A stretch of 64,000 nucleotides of DNA from Eledone cirrhosa (lineage: Eukaryota > Mollusca > Cephalopoda > Octopoda > Eledonidae), in the NCBI GenBank assembly GCA_964016885.1, contig OZ024742.1, positions 116,948,823-117,012,822 on the forward strand, written 5' to 3'. This document shows positions 23,136 to 32,514 of this stretch, piece by piece; positions within the stretch are counted from its first letter, which is position 1, and every line of letters begins with the position of its first letter. The notes beneath the pieces were generated by a model. It was given only the letters and a program-made list of their open reading frames with translations, was not told the origin of the DNA and ran no database searches. The position numbers and the translations under genes are program-made.

Positions 23136-23382
23136 AACCGATATTGTCATACTTTGGGAGGGTCATGTTGCCAATAAGAAACACACGCACCAGTTGCTTT
23201 CACTTCAATTTAATTTATTATATATTTATAAATTTACAAATTTATAAATTTCTGGTTGTGGAACCAACCAACCAACCAGAAATTTATAAATTTGTAAATT
23301 TATAAATATATAATAAATTAAATTGAAGTGAAAGCAACTGGTGCGTGTGTTTCTTATTGGCAACATGACCCTCCCAAAGTAT

Positions 23383-23391
<9 letters not shown>
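23136..23391. mobile_element. Near-perfect 250-bp palindrome with PLE-like terminus
   Basis: Left arm starts GTCATACTTTGGGAGGGTCA; right arm ends with the complement TGACCCTCCCAAAGTATAAC. The arms (about 23137-23261 and 23267-23390) match throughout except one or two positions, around a short centre CTGGTTGTGGAACCAACC. The terminus matches that of the PLE at 10603 (GTTATACTTGGGGAGGGTCA) with few differences. No ORF. Interpreted as two inverted PLE terminal repeats joined directly. Confidence 0.75.

Positions 23392-23430
<39 letters not shown>
23392..23430. repeat. (TA)n tract
   Basis: TA repeat linking the palindrome to the retrozyme-like cluster. Confidence 0.9.
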
Positions 23431-23434
<4 letters not shown>

Positions 23435-23693
23435 GGAAAAAATGAAACGAAATTTCATTTCCCACTCTTAGTACGGCAGTTACTTAAATATAAGTATGTA
23501 CACATACATACATATATGTATACAGACGTACAGTAGTATGTATATATATATACATACATGCACACATATATATATGTACGTATGGGTTCACCGAACATTT
23601 ATTATAATGCTCGGTGTGTTTGTAAACAAACATCCCGTATTAAGCCGTAGTGTCTAGCAACCGTCGTTGCTCGTTTGTTCAACACTGACAAAG

Positions 23694-23738
23694 AAACGCT
23701 GTACTAGTTTCAAGCTTATTAGCTATCATCAGCAACGT
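23694..23738 (-). ncRNA. Hammerhead ribozyme (type I), retrozyme unit A
   Basis: Minus strand: helix I ACGUUG with CAGCGU (one U-G); core CUGAUGA; helix II AGCU-AAUA-AGCU with a U-U mismatch next to the core; GAAA; helix III AC-UA-GU; position 17 is A, giving a GUA cleavage triplet. All invariant core residues are present. Very short helix III is typical of PLE/retrozyme hammerheads. The mirror copy is at 24251-24293. Confidence 0.75.
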
Positions 23739-24250
23739 ATACCTTCCTGCCAGATTGTTGAACGTATATACTTACCTTATGCATATTAAGTGCTGAGTAG
23801 CGCAATTTGCATATGGAGTGGGTTAATCGGTCGGGTGCACCGAAAACGATAAACGGAAAAAATGAAACGAAAGTTCATTTCCCACACTTAGTACGGCTGT
23901 TACTTAAATATAAGTATGTACACGTACATACATATATGTTTGTTTACAAACACACCGAGCATTATAATAAATGTTCGGTGAATCCATACGTACATATATA
24001 TATGTGTGCATGTATGTATATATATATACATACTACTGTACGTCTGTATACATATATGTATGTACGTGTACATACTTATATTTAAGTAATAGCCGTACTA
24101 AGAGTGGGAAATGAAATTTCGTTTCATTTTTTCCGTTTATCGTTTTCGGTGCACCCGGCCGATTAACCCACTCGATATGCAAATTGGGCTACTCAGCCGT
24201 TAATATGCATAAGGTAAGTATATACGTTCAACAATCTGGTAGGAAGGGAT

Positions 24251-24293
24251 ACGTTGCTGACGATAGCTAATAAGCTTGAAACTAGTACAGCGT
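24251..24293 (+). ncRNA. Hammerhead ribozyme (type I), retrozyme unit B
   Basis: Plus strand: ACGUUG (24251-24256) pairs with CAGCGU (24288-24293); core CUGACGA (24257-24263, position 7 is C, which is tolerated); helix II 24265-24268 with 24273-24276; GAAA 24278-24281; helix III AC/GU (24281-24282 with 24285-24286); cleavage expected after A24287. Differs from unit A mainly at position 7. Confidence 0.75.
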
Positions 24294-24496
24294 TCCTTTG
24301 TCAGTGTTGAACAAACGAGCAACGATGGTTGCTAGACACTATGGCTTAATACGGGATGTTTGTTTCCAAACACACCGAGCATTATAATAAATGTTCGGTG
24401 AATCCATACGTACATATATATATATGTGTGCATGTATGTATATATATATACATACTACTGTACGTCTGTATACATATATGTATGTACGTGTACATA

Positions 24497-24546
<50 letters not shown>

Positions 24547-24584
24547 TAACAGATTAAAGTTTAAGCAAAGAATATATATATATA

Positions 24585-24945
24585 TCATCATCATCATCAT
24601 CATCGTTTTTAACGTCCATTTTCCATGCTAGCATGAGTTAGACGAGTTGTCCTATTGTGAAATAGGCCAGGATAGTTGATCCTATCTTGCTCGTACAGAA
24701 CTGATTTTGGCTTGGTTTCTACAACTGGATGCCCTCCCTAACACCAACCACATTTTGTGAGTATTGGGTGCTTTTTGTCATGACACCTACACGACCACCA
24801 TACAGTGTGGGCTGTGTACTTTTTGTCATGACAGCTACACGACCACTTTATAGTGTGGGGCGGGCGCTTTTTGTCGTGTTGCCAGCACGACCACTATTTA
24901 GTGTCGGTTGGGGTCTTTAGTTGGAATAGTGCGTGGAGATGAGGA
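24585..24945 (-). mobile_element. LINE 3' UTR tail (5'-truncated LINE, subfamily B)
   Basis: (ATC)n at 24585-24604 followed by GTTTTTAACGTCCATTTTCC, CTACAACTGGATGCCCTCCC and three tandem-like TACACGACCAC...GTGTGG segments. This is the reverse complement of the ~400-nt 3' UTR seen after the LINE ORF at 56063-56460. No coding sequence remains. Confidence 0.85.
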
Positions 24946-25036
24946 AGGTGAGTATATTGGCGTGTGTGAGGGCGGAGTGTTAGGACGTTGGAGGTGTTTG
25001 TGTGTGTGTATATAAATATATATATATATAAGTTAA

Positions 25037-25560
25037 AAAGTTTAAAATGTACATCCACATATGTATACTGAAATACTAGTATGCATATGAATACACACAC
25101 GTATACATATGTAGATGTACCAAGTTTTTCACTGGTCACTTTACTGTGAGTGTCCAGCTATTCTGTATGTAAACACACAGACAAACCGGTTTTTAGAGTC
25201 ATACTGGTTTTTGAGGAAACACCTTTCCTCTATTCTCCAGAAAGCCAGACAAGGAATATTGAACTAGTTTCGTTGTTGTTACAACTCATCAGCAATATTT
25301 ACCTATCTTCCGGCCTTTCTGGAGAATCGTAAAAGCACATATCGTTATATGCTTTTTCTATGAAAATTAGTAGTGGGCAGACTAATTTGCATAGAGTGTG
25401 AGTACGTACCGGTTCAACGGAGACGATAAAAACAAATAACGAAACGAAATTAAATTTCGTTTCGTTTGTAACTCACTTTTGTATGACTGACGCTTAAACA
25501 ATTAAGTTAAAAATGTACATCCACATATGTATACTGAAATACTAGTATGCATATGAATAT
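25037..25560 (-). mobile_element. Retrozyme-like element, 466-bp tandem unit
   Basis: One full unit and a ~55-bp partial second: ACATCCACATATGTATACTG at 25051 recurs at 25517, period 466. The unit holds a complete hammerhead on the minus strand and shares landmarks with the 420-bp units (a TATGCAAATT-type box, a TTTCGTTTCGTT-type palindrome, an ACCGGT.. box). No ORF. Flanked by TA-rich sequence. Same class as 23431-24505 but clearly diverged. Confidence 0.72.
25254..25300 (-). ncRNA. Hammerhead ribozyme (type I), complete consensus core
   Basis: Minus strand, 5' to 3': helix I AAUAUUG (25299-25293); core CUGAUGA (25292-25286); helix II GUUGU-AACA-ACAAC, five perfect pairs (25285-25272); GAAA (25271-25268); helix III AC-UA-GU (25268-25263); position 17 is U25262; then CAAUAUU (25261-25255), fully complementary to the first strand, 7 bp. 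Every invariant hammerhead nucleotide is present with canonical spacing. This is the cleanest ribozyme in the window. Confidence 0.85.
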
Positions 25561-26047
25561 ATATATATATTTATGCACACACACACAAGCTTATATATAA
25601 AATTATAAACTAATTTCGGCAGGATAAATACGCGGAAACAAAAACAACGATAAACCTCTATTTTCCTGCAGCAAATTGCATTTGAACAGAAGCCCCCTCA
25701 ATTCAATCTATATATGGACAAATTGACAATCATATTAATCATGTATTTCCTATCTCATTTTGCATATATGTACTGTATGTATTTTTTGTGTATCTTATAT
25801 GTGTTTTTTTTTTTGGGGGGGGGGGGGGGGTCCATGTGATAGAAATACTATCTATGTACCCGCCTAACTACTACCTTTCATACTGTAATTTACCCTCCGT
25901 TCTACTGTACGGTACTATCGTTCCATATGTAGGTATATATCTGTAACATTGATGCCCCTTTCAAAACTTCTTGCTCGAACATCTCCCTACGTATTAGTTA
26001 GTATAGGTGCACATATTTTTTTTACTCACTTCAATCTAGATTCTCAC
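25561..26047. other. AT-rich, with a G homopolymer
   Basis: A run of T followed by about 16 G near 25802-25830; otherwise unassigned. Confidence 0.5.
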
Positions 26048-26177
26048 TTGTAATTTTTTTTTATTTTTTATTTCTGATTTTTTTTATTTTTTATTTTTTA
26101 TTTTTTATTTTTTATTTTTTATTTTTTATTTTTTATTTTTTATTTTTTATTTTTTTATTTTTTATTTTTTATTTTTA
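26048..26177 (+). repeat. (ATTTTTT)n minisatellite
   Basis: About 18 near-identical 7-bp units. Confidence 0.92.
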
Positions 26178-26730
26178 GTTTTAATTTCCACTCTCATAAT
26201 TTCCACTGTGAAACCATAATACCTAGAATTAAGTATATTTTCTCTTAGAGGTTGATGGTCAATTCTACTGCCCATGCTTAATGTAGGGTAGTATTGAGAC
26301 CTATTGATACTCATACTCTCCCAACCCCACTAGCTTTCGGCTGACTGCCACTGACGGGGTGGCTAGCGTTAAGCTATATATTACAGGCCTGAATAGGTCA
26401 TTGTTTGGTTGAGATGGGGAATTGCCTAGGCGAATTTCGTAGAACTCTGGAGTAGTTGATGATCAACTTCCTTCGGACCTGCGCCTGCGCAGACCGGTGA
26501 GGGTAAATTGGTATTCACAAGGGAACGGACGAAGAACCTAAGAGCACACGCTTCGTCCGTTCCCATGTCGATTCAATTTGGATTGCCTCGGAAACATAAC
26601 CTTATTATGTATCAAGCTCTCTGACGATGTCGTGACACTGGCGCACGGAACAGTGTGGCCACTGTCGCCATTGAAATATGTATCACAGCATTATTATTAA
26701 AGGACTTTAACATCTGAAACTACTTCGCTT
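26178..26730 (+). repeat. Unassigned structured repeat, possible PLE/SINE 3' part
   Basis: GC-richer than its surroundings, with a perfect 14-bp hairpin (GGGAACGGACGAAG at 26521-26534 and its complement at 26551-26564) and a structured 3' part near 26625-26690 (CTGACGATG, ACAGTG/CACTGT, UGGCG/CGCCA pairings). Ends at (TA)n. No ORF. I do not recognise the family. Confidence 0.4.
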
Positions 26731-27320
26731 TTTCTTATTCTATATATATATATATATATATATGTTTGTATGTGTGTGTGTGTATACATATAAACCATGT
26801 GTTTTTAGAAAGTGTCAAGCGGAATTCTATAATTGAATTAGATGATTTCACCGTAACATTGACTGAATAAAATTGCCTAATAATAATAGGGCATATAAGA
26901 ACGTAAAATGATCGACATCACCTCTGATGCCTATCTTTTCCCGTTTAGTGGGCTTATTATTAAGCGATTTTTATATGGTTAAATTTAAGGGGAAATCCTC
27001 TAATTCCTTATATACACACACACACACTCTCTCTCTCTTTCTCTCTCTCTATATATATATATGCGTGTGTGTGTTTGTGTATTTAGAAATAAAAGGAAAG
27101 CACAAGCGGGGACAATCCCTTCTTCAGTTGTTTGCTGGAGATAACGCATTAAAGACAATATATCTAACTCTAGTGCGTCAATGACTTATGGAAGTTATTG
27201 GGTAAAAAAAAGGAGAGAGAAAAAAATGAAACAGAAGGGAAAAAATATATATATATGAGAGGGAGAGAGAAAGAGAGATAGAGAGAGAGAGGGTGTGTGT
27301 GTGTGTGTGTTACTTCCTTT
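26731..27320. other. Microsatellite-rich stretch
   Basis: (TA)n at 26742-26763, (TG)n, (CA)n and (CT)n at 27015-27050, (GA)n and (GT)n at 27256-27312. No gene seen. Confidence 0.7.
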
Positions 27321-28440
27321 ATAATATAAGAAAGTTGAAAAATATTATGAAGTCAACCAAGCTAAACAGAAATAAAGTATATAAAAACAATTGTTTACTA
27401 GTTCCTTAATATTACAATGAAAACAGACATTAGCAGTTTGTTTGATGCATTAGTCTGTGGGAAAACATAGAACACTTAAAATCATATTGATTATTAAGTT
27501 TATGTTAAAAAATTCTCTACTAGTCTCATTTTCATTGCGTAGCATTAAATTAATTTTTTTTTTAAATAGTCGATTAGACTTCCTTGTTATATTAATATCT
27601 GTATTTTTCTAGTGTGTTATTGTTTATCTTTATTAATAAGCAATACTTTTGTATAAAATTTCAATATTTGCTATTTTGTCGGTAGGTTTGACTTTTCAAG
27701 ATAACAAAAGGCTGTTTGTGCCCTTTATAAGTCTTCTTCTTCTTCTTCTTCTTCTTCTTCGACTGGGCACCACGCATCTGGGCGGATAAGAAAATATCAA
27801 CTTCAATGTCTCATATATAAAAAAAACAGAGAACCAAGCCTAAGTGGAAGATACTCACTGAAAAGCTTTGGATTATTAAAGAATACCAACCACCAGTGAA
27901 GTCATTCTTCTCTTTTTTCGAATATACGTGTATCTTACTGTACCATAGACTTTCCTTCATTTTCCACAATTTTACGACCTGGTACAAGACAGAATGGTTG
28001 TAGCAAATTCTCTCCGCGCATACTGACCCCCCAAATGGCACGGGGTTGCTTTTTATTCTTTATCTTGGGTTGGCATCAATAATCTGAAGAAACAGGCCAA
28101 CTTGAGGTTAAATGAGATGAGATTTTCTTAAAGCCATTCCACTCTCATTTCTTGCTAGAGGAGGACATGGCTTTGAGTTGCTCAAGCAGTAGAGAGATAT
28201 CTTGTTTAGCCAAACAATCCAACCATATTGACAGGGGTGGGTTAGTCCAATGCATCTGGTCAGACTACTACTACATTCACGCAAACCAACCACACAAACA
28301 ACACACAATTCACCTGGTTCTTCGTTGTTTTCCTGTTTTATCAAAGATAGATTCGACGTAAGCTATTTTCTTAAAAGTTCTTTAAGTAGTGATCATGTTT
28401 TATTTGTTTATTCATCGGCATTTCACACATAGATTAAATA
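27321..28440. other. No gene recognised
   Basis: AT-rich; (CTT)n at 27729-27760. Short open frames near 28108-28432 lack domains and overlap on both strands. Confidence 0.5.
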
Positions 28441-29350
28441 TGGGACAACTTTTACCTTATGTATAATCACACACCAAACTATCAACGCTGCTACTACAAT
28501 CTCTACCATGCTCAAATGAATAACAAACTCAAACCAATTCCTTTCATCATTACATCTACTCTACATTCTGTCTCTACTACTAAAAATCCCCTTCGCTACA
28601 TAACACCACGCTACGTGGCCAAAACACAGTCGAAATCACGAACTAAATCCCTCAAATCAGAGACATTATTACAAGAAAATTCTCAAAAACTTTCCATAAT
28701 AAATTAGTACGATTCTTTAAATAATACCATACATGGCATGAAACAACAAACACGAATCCATAAGGAAATGATTGATTCTCTTGTTGCCAAAACAAAGAAC
28801 AAAACCTCCCTTAAATCAAAATTTCATCGTACATAATGCATTCAAAGATTGGAACGAACTCAAAATAGAAAAAAATATTTTAAAAAAAGAGACCAACTGA
28901 AAGACCTTTGGAAGCAATTACTAAACCAAAGAAAAGAAGCATAATTGAAAACCTTGAGGTCACGTACGAAGAATGTGGGAGTAAAGAACACGTTATCCTT
29001 CCGAGAAAATTCTGAATTAAAGAAATAACATCGAAACCAAACAGAGACAAGAATACGGTTAAATTTAGCTCTCTACCCCGTCAACGAGTATCGAAATTTA
29101 AAAAAGAATTTGAAAAAGGCAGCACCGCCATGCGAGAAGAAATCAATAAAAGAAGCAGCAGCAATATCCGTGAGAAACTCCTTGATATGTGGAATCTCAA
29201 CATAATCATGGAGGAATTAAAATCGAAGCAGATCTTGGAGTCGAAATTCTATGGCGATAGGAATTTAAAAAAAAAAAATTAAATAAAAACAAAAAGAACA
29301 AACAAGTAAAACCAAGAAATCAACCCCACAAGATACCCCCAAGACCCGGA
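28441..29350 (+). pseudogene. Decayed Lys/Asn/Gln-rich coding-like sequence, unassigned
   Basis: A-rich, with an 82-codon frame at 28459-28707 (YHAQMNNKLKPIPFIITSTLHS...SKSRTKSLKSETLLQENSQKL) followed in other frames by basic helical segments such as MIDSLVAKTKNKTSLKSKFH and DQLKDLWKQLLNQRKEA. The character (long basic helices, strand bias) resembles the N-terminal region of a PLE or LINE protein, but I cannot identify it. Frameshifts throughout. Confidence 0.35.
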
Positions 29351-30241
29351 TTTCTCAAAAATATAAAAAGAAATGAAAAGTTTTCACCGTAGCAAACAAA
29401 CATCAGACAGCGCAAATGATAATCATTTTTCCACCAAAGAAAAGGAAAATACACCACCTTTCATACCTACATATGCATACACAAATACACACACACACAC
29501 ATGTATATATGCATATGTATGTAGGTACGGATATATGTATGTACATAAATGGAGCCTAAATTTTCTCTCATATACACATATAAACATATATACACACGAT
29601 TTTATGAATATATACGGTACCTATATATTTTCTTGAAAGAAAATATTGCATATGAGAAAGGAGAAAAAATGTAATTTCAATATATATTCTTTTACATAAA
29701 GGACTGATGTTTCATTAGTGACCGGAAACTTATTTCATTGATTTTTAGTTCAGCAACATTTAATACTTTGAAGACAAACAAAACACAAGTGCGTTAAGTT
29801 AAATTCCCTCTAAGTAAACATTTATTCTGTATTATTAAAAGCTAATAGCTCAACTATTAGATGGCAATGTTATTTTCATACAATTCGTTTCTGAATATTC
29901 CTTCTTCTCATAAATTGCAGAACAAGAATTAAAAAAATAATAAGAACTAAAAATAGGAATTAGAAATATAGAACATTAAAAACTGCAGTCTTAGATAGAA
30001 ATGAATTTAATATCTAGATGTGAGTTAAGAGTTAGAAGTTAAAGACTGCATATACACTAATGATGTCACAGACATACACGAATGTACTTTCAGCCATGCC
30101 TGTGGGGTTGTAGTGTTCATTTTGCAACCATACGGTCCAGTCCCACTGTATTGCATAATCTATTATAATCCCAGGTTTACTGATACTGTTATAGAGAAAA
30201 TCGGTAGACGGAAACTGCAGAAATCACAAATATATATATAT
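29351..30241. other. No gene recognised
   Basis: CA/TA-rich patch at 29470-29640, then AT-rich sequence without recognisable content. Confidence 0.5.
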
Positions 30242-30384
30242 AGTATTAATAAATAAGGGAACAAAGAATCAGTGTTGCATCTTTAATTACATATTACATA
30301 TGTTTCACTGTCGATCTACTCGAGGGATTATCTATATGTATATGATGCAACATGGATTCTTTGTTCCCTTATATATTAATGTTA
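30242..30384. repeat. Small foldback element
   Basis: Arms 30242-30281 and 30344-30384 (AAGGGAACAAAGAATC and complement, then TGTTGCATC/GATGCAACA) with a ~62-nt loop. No hammerhead core found. Confidence 0.65.
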
Positions 30385-30475
30385 GTGATAGTCTGCACCC
30401 CAAGAACATCGAGTACTCATTCTGCATACCACCTATGGTCGCAATTAACTTGCACCTTGATACATACATATACAT

Positions 30476-30488
<13 letters not shown>

Positions 30489-30526
<38 letters not shown>
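30489..30526. repeat. (CA)n/(TA)n tract
   Basis: Simple repeat ending at the hairpin repeat. Confidence 0.85.
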
Positions 30527-30527
<1 letters not shown>

Positions 30528-30693
30528 ATTCAGGACCCCGACGGTTGAGCTCCGGCCGTTTCGACAGGTAGATCGAAACAGCTGGAGCTCAACCATCGGG
30601 GTCCTGAATCTTTTTATATTACCCACTCTAATACCCCAAGTATCGAATACTCTGGTGGGTTATGGTCCACTTGGTATCTTACAACACCCTCTC

Positions 30694-30695
<2 letters not shown>
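30527..30695 (+). repeat. PLE-associated terminal hairpin repeat, copy 2
   Basis: AGATTCAGGACCCCGACGGT and its complement at 30593-30612 form a ~37-bp stem around CGTTTCGACAGG...CGAAACAGC, followed by CCCACTCTAATACCCCAAGT, ACTCTGG.GGGTTATGGTCCAC and CTTGGTATCTTAC, shared with copies at 20895 and 37786. Confidence 0.7.
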
Positions 30696-30749
<54 letters not shown>

Positions 30750-31020
30750 ACACTAATACACACACACAGTTCAATAATTTGCGTTCCAAAATCGCTACCA
30801 AGGCTACCTAACAATTTGTCTTGTTTACTCTCTTTATATACAGTTTTTTTCTTTATTTAACTTGGACTACCTTTTATTTTCTGTATCCATCATTTGTGAT
30901 CCTGCCTCTATTTTTGTACTCCTGAAAAAGGGCTAAAGCCCGACAGGTCGAACTTTCTTTCCCCGTTTCCATATATACAAATAAGACTTTTGTACTTCTG
31001 TTTGTTGTTTCCTCGAACTA
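30696..31020. other. (TA)n and unassigned
   Basis: TA repeat at 30700-30747. A short CCTGAAAAAGGGCTAAAGCC hairpin near 30921-30945 resembles the motif found in PLE terminal repeats, but the context is unclear. Confidence 0.4.
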
Positions 31021-31059
31021 TATATGTATGTGGGTGTGTATATATGTAGCGAAATCTGT

Positions 31060-31680
31060 CCGCGCCTTGAACTTTGGGTGATACCTAAAGATCAAAACAT
31101 TTATTATCTATAACAGTATCAGTAAACTTTGGGTGATACCTAAAGATCATAACATTTATTGTGTTAACAGGTTGATGTTTTGGCTGCCCCCTCAAGGTGG
31201 GGGACAGGAAGTGATAGTTATATAAAGCCTGTGCTATCATCCCACTCGAAGAGATACATCGGAGCACCCCACTACAGAACAAGCTATGTAAGGATTTACT
31301 GCCATCAATAGACCCCAATGGTCTACAGAAAAAGAGAAACATCGAAGCACTAGGATACACAACAAACTATGTAAAGATTCACCACTATCAACAGACCCCA
31401 TGAGGCCTAGAGATACACACAAAGCGATTGGAACCCTACTCCTACAGATCATGTGCAAGCCACAGTGGTCTACAACTAATTACAGACCATTCAGAGATAT
31501 ACAAGCCATATCTCTCTCTCTCTTACTAACACGGTCTCACAGCTACCATCACGGTCTCCAAATTTCAACAACAACAACAATTATCTGCCGCTCGATGCTT
31601 TCACGCCAACAACAACAGACTACAATAGCCTCACATCAGAAACAATAACAACGTTAACAACTCTTGGTAACTGTTTTATA
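31060..31680 (+). repeat. LTR-like promoter region with 55-bp tandem duplication
   Basis: AACTTTGGGTGATACCTAAAG occurs at about 31070 and again near 31125. A GC-rich segment (GCTGCCCCCTCAAGGTGGGG) then precedes a TATAAA at 31221-31226 and a CAA/CTAC-rich leader. The arrangement suggests a decayed LTR or RNA pol II promoter, but I find no partner LTR, primer-binding site or gag/pol here. Confidence 0.3.
31221..31226 (+). promoter_or_regulatory. TATA box candidate
   Basis: TATAAA in AGTTATATAAAGCCTG, in the LTR-like region. No downstream ORF supports it. Confidence 0.25.
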
Positions 31681-31807
31681 TGACCTTTTTAATTGATTCA
31701 TGTGAAGTAAACTATATATAACCAAATCATTTATTCTTTATATTCTTTATAACTTTGTTATAAATATTTCTAATAACCACATATAACCATTCTAACTTTT
31801 TACTCGT

Positions 31808-31809
<2 letters not shown>

Positions 31810-31901
<92 letters not shown>

Positions 31902-31904
31902 TAT

Positions 31905-31937
<33 letters not shown>

Positions 31938-31938
31938 C
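31810..31938. repeat. (TA)n tract
   Basis: TA repeat with interspersed AAATAAAT units. Confidence 0.92.
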
Positions 31939-32220
31939 AACAGCAGCAACACCAACAACAACAACAACAACAGCAACAACACCATCGTCTGTGTTGAATG
32001 TGTGTGTATGTATTTGTTTATATGCGACAGCAATAACAGCATCAACACCATTGTCTGCAGCAACAGCAGCAGTGAAATGAAGGACAACAACAATAGTAAC
32101 AACTACAATAACAACTACAGCACCAACAACTGCCACCACCATCACTGACCATCCACCACCACCACGCTGATACCATCCACCACCACCACACTGACACCAT
32201 CCACCACCGCCATTACCAGC
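31939..32220. repeat. (CAA/CAG/CAC)n trinucleotide-rich tract
   Basis: Runs of CAACAGCAGCAACACCAAC and CACCACCAC units. Gly/Val-rich open frames on the minus strand are artefacts of this repeat. Confidence 0.88.
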
Positions 32221-32299
32221 GTAAACAAACAATTATTATTGTTATTGTTATTATATACAAGCCGAACTGGACTGGGAAAGGTCAACAGTTGACATGATA

Positions 32300-32350
32300 G
32301 TGATTTTGACGATTTTGATTTTGATTTTGATTTTGACTTTGATTTTGTAT
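32300..32350 (+). repeat. (TTTTGA)n minisatellite
   Basis: About seven 6-bp units, slightly degenerate. Confidence 0.85.
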
Positions 32351-32514
32351 CAGTACTGTCGGTAATATATGTATATATATATATATGTTTGTGAGTGGTG
32401 TGCGTGATTGTATGCATGAATGAGTGTTGGTATGTGTGGTTGTGGTTTGTATGCATGAGTATTAGTGTGTGAGTCGTGTCAATAAGTTTCCCTTTTTTTT
32501 TTTTTTTTTTTTTT

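Larger units (their letters stand above)
23431..24505. mobile_element. Retrozyme-like cluster: two inverted 420-bp tandem units
   Basis: Minus-oriented part 23431-23938: one full unit plus a partial second (AAACGGAAAAAATGAAACGA at 23431 and again at 23851, period 420). Plus-oriented part 23936-24505: one full unit plus a partial second (ATGTTTGTTT.CAAACACACC at 23936 and 24356, period 420). The two parts are head to head around 23936. Each full unit carries one hammerhead. No ORF. Small tandem non-coding units with one type I hammerhead per monomer match the description of metazoan retrozymes, thought to be mobilised by PLE enzymes. A following (TA)n at 24500-24541 bounds it. Confidence 0.75.

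Noticed and set aside
26048..26177. Regularly spaced repeat that could be mistaken for a CRISPR array
   Set aside because: A 7-bp AT minisatellite with no spacers, in a eukaryotic genome.
28108..28432. Possible small gene (overlapping frames on both strands)
   Set aside because: No domain, no consistent frame, no splice-site pattern I could defend.
31807..32232. Gly/Val-rich 141-codon minus-strand frame
   Set aside because: Made of CAC/CAA trinucleotide repeats and (TA)n.
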